Below are positions 48,424 through 58,884 of a DNA stretch of 64,000 nucleotides, in pieces. Origin of the DNA: Otatea glauca (lineage: Eukaryota; Streptophyta; Magnoliopsida; Poales; Poaceae); assembly GCA_036346275.1 (NCBI GenBank), contig CM070718.1, forward strand, positions 56,300,188 to 56,364,187, given 5' to 3'. The position numbers and the translations under genes were made by a program. Each line of letters opens with the position of its first letter. The first letter of the stretch is position 1. The notes beneath the pieces were generated by a model. That model was not told the DNA's origin and ran no database searches. It saw nothing but the letters and a program-made list of their open reading frames with translations.

Positions 48424-48528
48424 TTGATCAAGTTAGCTGTTTCATGCTTGGAGGAAGATAGGAAGAAAAGGCCAACAATGGAATCAGTAGTAGAGAGCCT
48501 CCTTTCGGTTGATGAAGCTCGAAGTTAA
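48424..48528 (+). pseudogene. Captured last exon of a receptor-like kinase (ZmPK1-like) inside CACTA-2
   Basis: Reads IKLAVSCLEEDRKKRPTM followed by ESVVESLLSVDEARS and a stop at 48526-48528. This is the typical end of the kinase domain (the RPTM motif of subdomain XI) of plant S-domain/ZmPK1-type receptor kinases. Only this terminal piece is present, on the strand opposite to the CACTA-2 genes, with likely intron sequence before it and 3' UTR-like sequence after it (48529-48850). This looks like host gene capture by the transposon. Not expected to be functional. Confidence 0.75.
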
Positions 48529-48899
48529 GGAAACAATGGTATGATGAATGAAGTTCTTATGTATGTTCATTTTCTTTCAATTATTATGGGTATGTATTGT
48601 CATACTGACAATGGTAAAAGAAATGCTGCAAGTTTGGAGGTTGCCACACATCATGCCTGTACTAACCTATGGTGTAATTTTAGAATTGTGCCTGAAATTT
48701 TTTTTGTTTACTTAATTTAGTTTTTTTCAGTGTGCCATTTTTCCCCTTGATATGCATGTTCCATGATATTTTCTATCTTCATCAGCAAGATTGCACAAGT
48801 ATTCTTATCAAGCTGAGGATCTAAGTAAACAATATGCATAAAAAGCATAGGTCACCATTTGAACAATTCATTGCACATATACCTAACAATTCATTGCAC

Positions 48900-49335
48900 A
48901 TATACCTACCTATATACGGCGTGGAGGCGAGTCGGTGACAGGGGGGAGTGGACGGCGTGGGGAGGAGTCCACAGCGTGGGGGCGAGTCGGTGACGGGGGG
49001 AGGAGTCGATGGCGTGGGGGCGGCTCGGCGGCGTGGGGTCCTCGGCGTGGGGCCGGCTCGGCGGTGTGGGGAGGAGTCCACAATGTGGGGGCGAGTCGGC
49101 GACGAGGGGAGGAGTCGACGGCGTGGGGGCGGCTCGACGGCGTGGGGTCCTCGGCGTGGGGATGAGTGGACGGCGTGGGGGTGGCTCGGCGGCGTGGGGT
49201 CCTCGGCGTGGAGAGGAGTGGACGGTGTGGGGGCGGCTCGGCGGTGTGGGGAGGAAGGGTCCACAGCGTGGGGCGAGCGGGCGAGTCGGCGACGGGGGCC
49301 GGAGTGGACGGCGTGGGGGCGGCTCGGCGGCGTGG
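48900..49335 (-). repeat. GC-rich minisatellite in the leader region of the second CACTA-2 gene
   Basis: Irregular tandem repeats of GGCGTGGGG, GGCTCGGCGG and GGAGGAGTCxAC (higher-order period near 50-60 bp). Long open frames occur on both strands because the repeat is free of stops; the Pro/Arg/Ser-rich products are not credible proteins. On the minus strand it lies just after the internal array, where the second gene's leader would be. Confidence 0.75.
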
Positions 49336-49469
49336 GCGGACAGGAGCGCGGAGGCTTGCGGCGGCGTTGGTGGCGGGGCGAAGAAAGTGTGGCGGCGTGC
49401 GGGGTGGGACGGTGGGAGGCGGGAGCTAGGGCAAAATAAATGGAAGGGCAAATTAATTGGCAGATAATT

Positions 49470-50170
49470 GTGTCGGTTCCGTATCACAACCCGACACAAA
49501 TACACTCACATCGTTCACTTCACTCATTTCTATCGGTTTTCAATATAAACCGATACAAATAATTCAAATATGACAATCGGTTTTCAACAAAAACCGATAC
49601 AAATAATAGATCATCGTGTCGGTTTTTACCAAAACCGATACAAATAATGCATCATCGTGTCGGTTTTTATAAAACCGATACAAATAAGAAAACTACACTG
49701 TGTCTTTTTATTTTAACCGACACAAATTATGTCACTATTACAATCGGTTTTCAAAAACCGACACAAATACTTCATCATCGGGCATAAAATAACTCCACTA
49801 TTTGTGTCGCTTTTTTATTTAAACCGACACAAATTGTGTTCATATTACAATCGGTTTTGAATAAAAAACCGACACAAATACTGTCCTGAAATCATCTGGG
49901 TCGGGTTTTTTATCAAAATCGATACAAATAACATTATTGTCTGTGTCGCTTTTCTATTGGAACCGACACTAATACTTTTTCACGCAATTGCCAACCCATA
50001 TGACCTGGAACTATCACTATATGTTCTATGAGGAAACCGACACAGTTAATTGAAATGTCACTATCGGTTTTTGAGTGAAACCGACATAAATGATTATCAC
50101 AATCAGTTTTTAAGAAAAACCGACACAAATGTGGTTCACTGCACTATTGGTTTTCCAGGGCAAACCATTG
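49470..50170 (-). repeat. CACTA-2 internal array of a second motif type
   Basis: About 20 copies of TGTGTCGGTTTTTA or its inverse AAAACCGACACAAAT (variants CCGATACAAAT, TATCGGTTTT), largely as facing pairs, between the two CACTA-2 genes. One more copy lies near 50460-50495. The core CGGTTxT is shared with the terminal arrays but the flanks differ. No CACTA terminus borders the array, so it does not look like a nested complete element. Confidence 0.85.
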
Positions 50171-50591
50171 ATCCTCAATTTTCAGAATTCCAAACAGTTC
50201 AAAATGACATAACTTATGCAAATATAGTTGGAATTATTTGAAATTTTTGTAAATATACTTTGAGGTACTAAAACATTTTCCAAATACATTTTTTGAAAAA
50301 AGAGTTAGGACTGAAAAAATGTGCCAACATTTACTTTGTAGGCATGATTTTTGGTGCTAAGAGTTAAAAAGTCAAAACTTCTACAAATGAAGTCCAAGTT
50401 TTTTGAAAATTTTCAGAAATGAACGTTGGACTATTTACAAGCTGCCTTTCTCAGAATCTCTATCGGTTTTTACCAATAAATTCGACACAAATAATACACA
50501 TGGAGACTACACCATGTAATTGCACGACAACAGCGCATGAAAAATATAAACATTTCAAGCACATAGCAAGTTATACAATGATGTACTCCCT
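50171..50591. other. Spacer between the internal array and the transposase stop in CACTA-2
   Basis: AT-rich, no open frame of interest; one isolated array motif near 50460-50495. Confidence 0.4.
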
Positions 50592-53500
50592 TTATTTACA
50601 ATACAACCCTTCTTGATGATCTACACGCATGTAATTTCTTTCATGTGTGTCGTCGTCCCCACTAAGATAGGCCCCATCCGCAAACGGAGGTATTTCATCA
50701 AATTGGTCGTATTCTTCTTCATCTATGACATTTTCCACACCAACGATTCGCGCTTCGTAAGGACGACATGCACCCTCGGATTGGCCGGATCACGTCGAGA
50801 AGACTTGATTTGCTCGCTTCGCAGGACGAATGGGTCATCTTTGTAGGCGAGTCTGTTGAGATCCACAAGAGTAAAACCTCTCTTGTCGACCTTCACTCCA
50901 TGTGGAAGTCCCACCCACTTACATCGAACAATGGAATTTGGTATATTCCGTAATCGAGCTCCCAAATTTCTTCGATCACCCGTAGTAAGAGTTTATTGCC
51001 ATTGAGGATCCTCCTTTGAGTGATGTTCATCGGACAAAGCATCTATGCTTACACCACTGTTTTGAACAAGACTCTTCCCATCGACTTTCGATTGTAAAAG
51101 GTGTACCCATTAATATCGTACTTCGCCATATCTCAGACATTAAATCTAGGTCCGTCACCAACTATTTGATAGTCTCACTAACAGAGACCTCCGCCTTTTG
51201 TTTGAACCATGTGAGAAATCTATCGTTGTGTTCTCGCATTATGGAAAGCTCATCCATATGTGGATTCTCTCCCCGTAATATCGACTTGTGCTGCTCGATG
51301 TACCCTGCAACTTCTACGCTATTCTGCAAGACTGTCAGATGCGCTTTGCAATACATATCAAACCGTGGCCTCGTTAGTTTAGACCCCACGGTTCCTTTGC
51401 CAGCAAGCCTGCCCTCGTGGCGAGATAAAGGAACACCGATTGCTTGTCTTTTCCCGAGATAGTCCACACAAAACTCAATAACCTCTTCAGTCCCATAACC
51501 TTCCACAATACTACCCTCAGGCTTCGACCGATTCCTCACGTAGGACTTTAATATACCCATGTACCTCTCAAACGAATACATGTAACGTAAGAAAGCGGGT
51601 CCACATATCTTAATCTCTCTAACAAGGTGAACAACAAGGTGGACCATGACATCGAAGAACGACGGTGGGAAATGCATCTCAAGCTGACATAGAGTCTTCA
51701 CCACCTCACTCTGCAAGTTGTCTAGCACGTCGGGGTCAATAACTTTGCAGGAGATCGCATTGAAGAAGTAACACAGCTTCGTGATTGCAAACCTGACATC
51801 CTCTGTCAGAATATTTCTTATTGCAACTGGGAGCATTTGGGTCATCAAGACATGGCAGTCGTGGGACTTCATGCCTAGCAACTTCAAATCATCCAAGGAC
51901 ACAAGCTTCTTAATGTTCATGAGTAGCGGATGGAACTTTAATACCTTGGAGACATTTGCAAAGGTCCTCTTTCTCCTTCTTGGACAGGGTGTAGCATGCA
52001 GCGGGGATGTACGGACCTTTTCCATCCTCCTCTATCACCGCAAGCCTGGGCCTGATTCCCATGTAGGCCATGTCGCGACGAGCATTCACACCATCCTTTG
52101 TCTTTCCAGGTATGTTCAGCAGGATGCCAACCAAATTGTTACAGACATTCTTCTCAACGTGCATGACATCAATACAATGTCGGACATCTAACTCCTTCCA
52201 GTACGGTAAGTCCCAAAATATTGACCTCTTCTTCCAAATGGTCCTATAACGAACAGATTTATGGCTCTTTCCGTACTGAACATCGATATCCTCTACACGT
52301 GAATATACTTGCCTACCACTCATAGGCTGCGGTGCCGAACGAACTTCCCTCTTCCCATCAAATTTGTCATCCATCTTACGATATCGATGACTTCGAGGTA
52401 GAAACCTACGGTGACCCATATACACAGTTTTCTTGGAATTTGGCAGCCATAGGCTCTCGGTCTCCTCTTCACAAATAGGACACGCTTTTGCTCCTTTCGT
52501 ACTGTAGCCCGCCAAATTACCAAGAGCCGGGAAATCATTTATGGTGCAAAATACCATAGCCCGTAGGGTGAAATGCTCTCTTCTGTACGCATCCCACACA
52601 ATGATCCCGTCATTCCACAATTTTACCAAATCCTCGATCAATGGAGCGAGGTACACATCAATATCATTTTCCGGCTGTTTGGGTCCCGAGATTAGCAACG
52701 ACATCATTATATACTTCCGTTTCATGCACAACCAAGGAGGGAGGTTATAGATGCACAACAGAACTGGCCACGTGCTGTGACGACTGCTCATGTTACCAAA
52801 CGGATTCATTCCATCGGTACTCAACCCAAATCTTATGTTCCTCATTTCGGCACCAAACTCCTCATGTTTCCAATCGATGTTTCTCCATTGAGTGAATCGT
52901 GAGGTGTCTCGACTTGCCATCTTCCTTTCGAGACTCATAATGCCAACACAACAATTTTGCCTCTCTGGGATTTGCAAACAACCTCTCCAGACGGGGAATG
53001 ATGGGCAAGTACCACAATACTTTGGCCGGTGCACCTTTAGTGACCTCTTCACCGTCGTTGCCCTAGCTCTTACGCTTCTTGTCGTTACGCTTCTCCTTTT
53101 GTTTGTACCGGTGCACACCGCAAACTGGACAAACGTGTAGCTCCTGATGTGCGTTACGGTACAAGATGCAATCATTCGGACATGCATGTATCCTTTCTAT
53201 TTCCATTCCCATGGGACATAGTAGCTTCTTCGCTTCATAAATGCTTGTTGGCAACTCGTTTCCCTCGGGAAGCAGATTCGATAAAAGTACTAGAAGTGCA
53301 TTGAAACTTGTATCTGTTCAACGATGTTTTTCCTTCAGTTCGAACAATGCAAGGACTGAACCCAACTTGGTGTATTCTGCTTTGCAACCTGTGAACAGTG
53401 GTTTGGCATCGTCTTCCATCAAGCTTTTAAACTTTTCAAACTCTCTTTTCGTGTAATTACCCTCCACATCCCGCAACATTTGCTCCAAATTCTCCTCCTC

Positions 53501-53814
53501 AAACATATCAAGCTGCAACTCATCATCCGGTTCCACCGTGTCTTCATTGCATACCGCAGGTACTACTGTCTCCCGTGATGGATCCAACACGTGTAATTCC
53601 TCATGAAGCCACGTCAAATCAGGTGGTCCTCAATTTGAGCTGAGTTGTTAAATCTTCTCAGATTGGTGCAATCAATGCAAGGACAATATATGAAGTTTAC
53701 ACCCCTCCTCACCATGTCCTGTTCGGCAATTTTTTTGAACTCCTTAACACCCCTCTGAAATTCAGCACTCACACGACTTTTGTCATACATCCATTCCTTA
53801 CGGTTCATCTGCAA
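50592..53814 (-). pseudogene. CACTA-2 TNPD/TNP2-type transposase
   Basis: From ATG at 53814 (MNRKEWMYDKSRV), with the cysteine block FIYCPCIDCTN near 53680, LLPEGNELPTSIYEAKKLLC near 53230, CPNDCILYR near 53175, FGLSTDGMNPFGNMSS near 52810, INDFPALGNLAGYSTKGA near 52530, WKELDVRHCIDVMHVEKN near 52180, YIPAACYTLSKKEKEDLC near 51990, MKSHDCHVLMTQMLPVAIR near 51850, the DUF4218-like region 51162-51830, and a C-terminus ending RVDHQEGLYCK at 50592. Nearly the whole family length is present, in one unspliced run. Breaks: frame loss near 53625, TGA near 53305 (in place of a Trp codon), frameshifts near 52930-53060, 51915 and 50730, and degraded frame between 51160 and 50965. More complete than the CACTA-1 copy. 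Confidence 0.87.
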
Positions 53815-54124
53815 TTAAAATTCACACAATAAATTAAGGAAAAACTGGAGCGACAGCAAGCTAGCTATTTGAAATATTGAGACATCATTTCAGTTAATAT
53901 TACCTTCGCAAAATAGAGAACAATTTCATGCAAGATATATGAAATGTGTTCTCCCGATCGATACCTAGATTCTTCCCTGGTTTAGAGCTTCCAATTCCCT
54001 AGATAGGAGACATACATTTTTAACATCAACAATGATATCAAACAATCTAATTATATAGTGCAGTAGCTTACAAATCTTTTGACTACAACGAAACAAATTA
54101 AACAAGAGTACCAATGATGACTCC
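53815..54124 (-). other. Leader/intron between hairpin repeat and CACTA-2 transposase start
   Basis: On the minus strand this stretch precedes the ATG at 53814. AT-rich, without open frame; TTTTAATTGCAG directly before the ATG on the minus strand is acceptor-like, as in CACTA-1. Confidence 0.45.
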
Positions 54125-54470
54125 TATCTCTAAATAGGTTTGGTCCTAATCCCATTCGAGGATATGTGGTTCAGACATGTTCCTAAGCCGTTGTACAACT
54201 CCAGAGAAAATTTTGGCAGCATCTCCCCGCTATTCTCCATATACACGGCTCGACAACAAGTCAAGAGGGGTGTGTATCTGGAGAATACCAGGGAGACGCT
54301 ACCGAAATCTACTCTGCAGTTGTACAACACAGCTCAGGACCTTACCCGAACGACATATCCTCGAATTGTCCGAAGAACGTGGACAATTCGAGACTGCTCG
54401 CTTATAAATATGCCATTTCGTTCAACATATTTATAAACAAGCATCCTCGAATGGGAGACGTAGGTTCCGC
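54125..54470 (-). repeat. Hairpin leader repeat, copy upstream of the CACTA-2 transposase
   Basis: Homologous to 47818-48150. Two imperfect inverted repeats are visible. One has arms at about 54155-54245 and 54268-54370, around a loop with GACAACAAGTCAAGAGG. A second, smaller one has arms near 54385-54415 and 54425-54455 (ATTCGAGACTGCTCGCTTAT against the inverse of ATAAACAAGCATCCTCGAAT). Confidence 0.75.
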
Positions 54471-54892
54471 AGCCTAAACTCTAACATTCATCAGGTGACA
54501 GCAATAATAATTCCATATTAACATCAAAGCACTACAAATGAAGATAATTAAATACATGTGTGCTTGTCAAATAAAGGGTGTGCAATTTGATAGGAAATAG
54601 ACAATACCAGTGCAATCTAAACTTTCTTCGCGATAAATCAAAATTACATAGTGCAAAATTAAAGGGGTTTGAAGGAATGTTCACATTTTGAAGAAAACCA
54701 CAAATTATGTAAAATGAGGGGAAATCTCCTCAAGTTAGGGCTTCAAATTTACCCTCTTAACATCCACCTTTGAGGATTTCAAATTTTTTCACCCAAGTAT
54801 TGCTTCCAACCACAGAATATGAGCTATTTTTTCGTGTGGCGGCGGGAAAATCTCCTCTGGAACAATAACAGAGAAGAGTTCAGCTCGAGTGG

Positions 54893-54900
54893 TATAAATA
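54893..54900 (-). promoter_or_regulatory. TATA-like box of the CACTA-2 transposase gene
   Basis: TATTTATA on the minus strand, ~10-20 bp inside the terminal array edge and ~1.08 kb before the ATG. Confidence 0.5.
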
Positions 54901-54909
54901 ACCTAACGA

Positions 54910-55315
54910 GACACATCACAGTCGGTTCTTATAAGAGAAGCGATAGTGATGGTTTCTATCATCACAATCGGTTCCCACATAAGAAGCGATAGAGGTGAGC
55001 ACGTTAACATCACTATCGGTTCTTATGTGAGAAGCGATAGTGATGTGCATGCACATCACTATCGCTTCTCACATAAGAACCGATAGTGATGTTAACGTGC
55101 TCACCTCTATCGCTTCTTATGTGGGAACCGATAGTGATGATAATGCACATCACTATCATTTCTCGCATAAGAACCGATTGTGATGTTCTCAGTGCACATC
55201 ACAATCACTTCTAACTTGAGAACCGATAGTGATTATTACTAATGCCTCCCCTAAGTCATCTATCACAATCGTTTTTTCCTAAAAACTTAAGAACCGACAC
55301 AGATGAAGCGATAGT
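54910..55315 (-). repeat. CACTA-2 subterminal array (transposase end)
   Basis: About 13 copies of CATCACTATCGGTTCTTA or CATCACTATCGCTTCTxA, mostly as facing pairs, ending ~22 bp before the terminus at 55337. Contains the perfect palindrome 54967-55132. Confidence 0.9.
54967..55132. repeat. Perfect 166-bp palindrome without spacer
   Basis: Centred on GTGCA/TGCAC between 55049 and 55050. Every base from 54967 to 55049 pairs with 55050 to 55132. With one mismatch (54966/55133) the symmetry extends to 54957-55142. The arms contain facing array motifs and GTTAAC. Spacer-free palindromes of this size are normally unstable in replication and in cloning. Confidence 0.93.
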
Positions 55316-55337
55316 GATGTACCATTCTGTAGTAGTG

Positions 55338-55760
55338 TGTGTATGTATCCTTGAAAGATGTATGTGTATGTATCCTCGAAAGATGTATGTGTATATATCC
55401 TCGAAAGATGTATGTGTATGTATCCTCGAAAGCTGTATGTGTATGTATCCTTCAAGGATGTATTTTGTGCTCTACACTTATGTATTTGTCGTTAAATTGA
55501 CAACTCGTATAATATCCTGTATGTGTATATATCATGTATATGTGTATGTGTATATTTGTGTTCATGGCCAAATTATTCTGGAGCATGCAGACTCAAAAAA
55601 AAAGATGTATATGTGTATGTGTCCTTCAAAGATGTATGTGTATAAAGATCAAAAAATATCTATATGTGTACATGTTCTTTAAAGATGTGTATGTGTCTTC
55701 CAAATATGTGTCTTTCAAAAAATATCTATATGTGTACATGTTCGGGGATTGTTGTGTATA
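55338..55760 (+). repeat. Minisatellite, right part
   Basis: GTATGTGTATGTATCCTCGAAAGAT-type units, about five good copies to 55465, then degenerate GTGTATGTGTCCTTCAAAGATG forms to 55760. Continuation of 43567-43628. The Cys/Tyr-rich open frame across it is a by-product of the repeat. Confidence 0.75.
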
Positions 55761-56019
55761 TTATTATTGAGTACTCCTTCTTTCAATAAATCTATATGAA
55801 ATCAATCTCGAGTGAGTGCAAAATATCACGGGACTTACTTTAAAACACTCGTAGGGACATATATACTACCATAGTATAGAAAAGGATCCTAATTAGAACT
55901 TGTTTTGCATCTGAATACGTACGCTCATATGCTCTTATATCTATGTTCATTCGTTATGTCAATCTTCATTTGTATGTGTGTTTCAAAAATGAGCTACTGA
56001 TCGTGGATTGGTCGCCAAG

Positions 56020-58884
56020 GTGACCCATGGGTGGTTCCCAATGACCTAAAGAACTCGTTGTGGGACAAGCTAAAACAAGTGTTCCAGTTCCCCCAAGGGA
56101 CCGAGCTAGATGCAAAGAAACGTGCACTATCCATCATGTGCACAACGTGGAAGAATTGGAAGACGACACTAAAAAAGAACTATGTGAAGAAGAATGAAAT
56201 GCCGAATTTTGACACGTACCCAAAGTTAAGAGAGTTCTGGGAGGACTTTGTGGCATACAAGAGGTATGAAGAAGCGCAGATAGTAAGTCAAAGGAACAAG
56301 GCAAATGCGGATAAGAATATTCACCCTCACACACTAGGAACAGGAGGGTACGTGAAGAAAATACCAGCATGGGATCGAACCGAAGAAGAACTAACCCGCA
56401 AGGGTGTCATTCCTGCGAAGGCCGCCTTGAGCGAACGATCGAAGCACTGGTTGCTTGGGAGGGGTGCTTGTATCTCCGATGATGGTAGCTTAAGCTTCAG
56501 AAGCGACAGAGAGCAGGAAGTGTCGCGCAGAATCACGGATGCTCACATGCAGTCTTCCCAAGGATCTTTCAGGCCAAGAAGGGAGAATGACGAGCTAACC
56601 GTAGCCCTGGATAACAAGGAGCATCCAGGTCGCACCCGAAGAGTTGGTTTGGTGCCGTAGAAAGAAGCCTTCCCAGCAGACACATGGTTGTACAAGCGTC
56701 CGAAGAGACTAAGAGAAGATCAATTGGACCGTCAAATACAAGATGCTGTGGTGAGGGCGTTAGAGGAACAGAGAGCGGAACTAGACAAGGTTGTGGAGCA
56801 AGCAGTACAGAAAGCTCTCAGCTCAGGACCGCCGCCTAGAGAAATCCCTGAGCTCATCAGTCCTGGCGCTCGTAAGAGCAGTTGCGCGTCCACAGGGTTT
56901 CCCGAAGAGCACGGACTCCATTTTCCTGTGGATGACATCAAAGAACCGACACCGTGCAAGCTACATTTGTCCACATATGGCATTACAATCAAGGTGGCTG
57001 AGGGCAGGGCTTGGCCATGCCAGGAGTTGCAGGTTTTGCATTGTCGCTCGATACCGCAGGGATTCGCCAGGGTTGAAGTGGACAGTGTAGTCCGCCAATA
57101 CCGAAAAATGGAGGTAGAGATCCCTGGCGAGGATGAAAACAAAAGACTAGGAGAAAACGTGGATAGCTTCCTCGTGTGGCGCAAGAGCTTGATTAAGTTT
57201 GGCTCGGACGATGAGGACGACGAAGATGATGATCAGCCGTGCTCTGCACACGGAGACCTCCCGCCCTGGTCACCACCACAGAGACAAAGTCCAACTCCTC
57301 CGCCGGTACCAACTAGAAAAATTCTGACTCCTCCGTTAGAATCTGAGAAGAATTGAACACCAACACCATCTCGCAAGTTAGCACCATCCTCGAAGAAATC
57401 TCATTCATCTGTGAAGCAAGGACAATCCCAGAAGAAATTACTAGCTGACATGACTGAAGAAGAACGGAAAAAGCATGTAAGCGCCAGCGTAACATCTCAC
57501 TTTAAAAAGGTGCCACCACCTGAGAAGACTAAAGTTGACGAGAACGTGCAAAAGTTTTTCTCGAGTATGGCAAAAGTGCAAAAGACGGGGCATGCTTCTA
57601 AACCTTGCAAAATGTCGGACTACGAGCGTATATCCAGAAAGCAGTACTTGAAGGCGGCTAGTGCCGAAGCGTTGATGTTGGATGCTCAGGCAGATCCTGC
57701 TCAACTTGAAGCTCGAGAGCAAGGTCTCGGTGGAAATTCTTTATGGGGAAACCGCTGGTTGAACCAGCTCATTTCGACCACCTAACAACACAACTGCGGT
57801 GCGTCCATCAGTGGTACATGCAGCAGTCCAACGAAGGTATGGAGTTGTTCGCAGTAAAATACACGGAGCAAGATTTTCACAATGGGGATAACATCTTCTG
57901 GGTGAATTTCGAGGAGGTGTACATGTTGTACCAGCAAGATGCCCTGGACGTGAATATACTTCGAATGTGGACTTTGTAAGTCTCTATGTATATTATTGTG
58001 CATTCTTGTACTGTTTAATTGCATGTCTGACTTCTTTCCTATGTAGAATGGAGATACAGATTTGTGGAAGAAATGGCAATGACAATCTAGGATTCATAGA
58101 TCCGGGGCTCGTCAACGAGAAGCTTGTGAAGGACAATCCACAGTGCAATGAAGACTATTTATTTAATACTTTTTTCAAGTTGCAATACAAAACCTCCATA
58201 CTTTTACCCTATAACTTTAAGTATGTATTTCCCTACTTCTAATATCGTTTTACTGTTTTTGCGTAACACGTACGATGTTGGAGTAATTGACTTCGTTGAC
58301 ATATATGTGAAGGTTTCATTGAGTCCTCCTCGTCATCCAGTTAGATGCTAGCAGGATTTTTGTCTTGGACTGTAGGAGAAAAGCAACTAAGCTGTATCAA
58401 GACTTTTGGGACATGATGAACAGGTAAACTCGATCGTTGTGTTATTGCTCTAGCAATATTCCATTCTACTTCATTTAAGTTTACTTAATATTCAAAATCA
58501 TTCACAGGGCATTCGCACGATACTGCAAGAAAAGTGTTCGCCATCGTCCCTACAGGAAACATTTTGAAATAGTAACCGACTTTCCATGTATGAGGCAGGA
58601 CCCGAGAAACAATTTATGTGCATACTATGTATGTACAAATTTACATTCAATTGTCACGGAGACTGTGGGCTATAACGAAGCCATGGTACATAATTACACA
58701 TTGATGCCTACTTTTTTTCATTTAATATACATCTTCATTAATTAACTTTCTCTTTTCTTCAATAACAGCACTCCAAACTGAGAACCAATAAGTTATTACT
58801 GACAGAAATTATAGCAATTCAAGAACAGCTCGCCGGATTCATTCATGATGAAGTCATCAATCCAAACAGCGAGTTCCACGCGTA
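56020..58884 (+). pseudogene. CACTA-1 second gene, coding exons: Transposase_24/TNPA-like with Ulp1-like C-terminus
   Basis: The first exon reads DPWVVPNDLKNSLWDKLKQV and KKRALSIMCTTWKNWKTTLK, typical of plant Ptta/En-Spm second proteins. One frame runs 56020-57740 broken only by stops at 56658 and 57354. It includes a coiled coil (QLDRQIQDAVVRALEEQRAE), a domain with PTPCKLHLSTYGITIKVAEG and FARVEVDSVVRQY (56960-57190), and an acidic stretch. After a frameshift near 57740, HQWYMQQSNEGMELFAV follows. Introns are likely at 57976-58046, 58221 to about 58330, 58421-58507 and around 58686-58770. The C-terminal exons contain FVLDCRRKATKLYQDFWDMM near 58360 and a Gln/Cys box QDPRNNLCAYYVC near 58600, as in Ulp1-type peptidases, but the His box is not clear. 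The stop at 58882 is followed by AATAAATC near 58971. Confidence 0.75.

Larger units (their letters stand above)
43629..55337 (-). mobile_element. CACTA-2: near-complete En/Spm-type transposon inserted in CACTA-1
   Basis: Termini CACTACTACA at 43629 and, inverted, TGTAGTAGTG ending at 55337; the TIRs share CACTACTACA and a nearby TACATCAC. The 3-bp target duplication TGT lies at 43626-43628 and 55338-55340. Genes run on the minus strand: TNPD-type transposase 53814-50592, then a TNPA/Transposase_24-like gene 47597-44430. Subterminal arrays sit at both ends and a different array lies between the genes. The element also carries two copies of a hairpin leader, a GC-rich minisatellite and a captured kinase exon. 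Both genes contain stops and frameshifts. Confidence 0.92.

Noticed and set aside
48906..49505. Pro/Arg/Ser-rich open frames (up to ~200 codons) on both strands
   Set aside because: They result from a GC-rich minisatellite lacking stops; no domain, and equally open in opposite frames.
49470..50170. Possible third, complete CACTA element nested in CACTA-2
   Set aside because: There is only one array and no CACTA/TAGTG termini or target duplication on either side.
52930..53187. N-terminal part of the longest minus-strand frame in CACTA-2
   Set aside because: Only the part after about 52930 matches transposase; the residues before it are out of frame relative to the family sequence (the true frame there reads CPNDCILYR).
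55242..55770. Tyr/Cys/Val-rich open frames
   Set aside because: They translate the GTATGTGTATGTATCC minisatellite; the peptide is as repetitive as the DNA.
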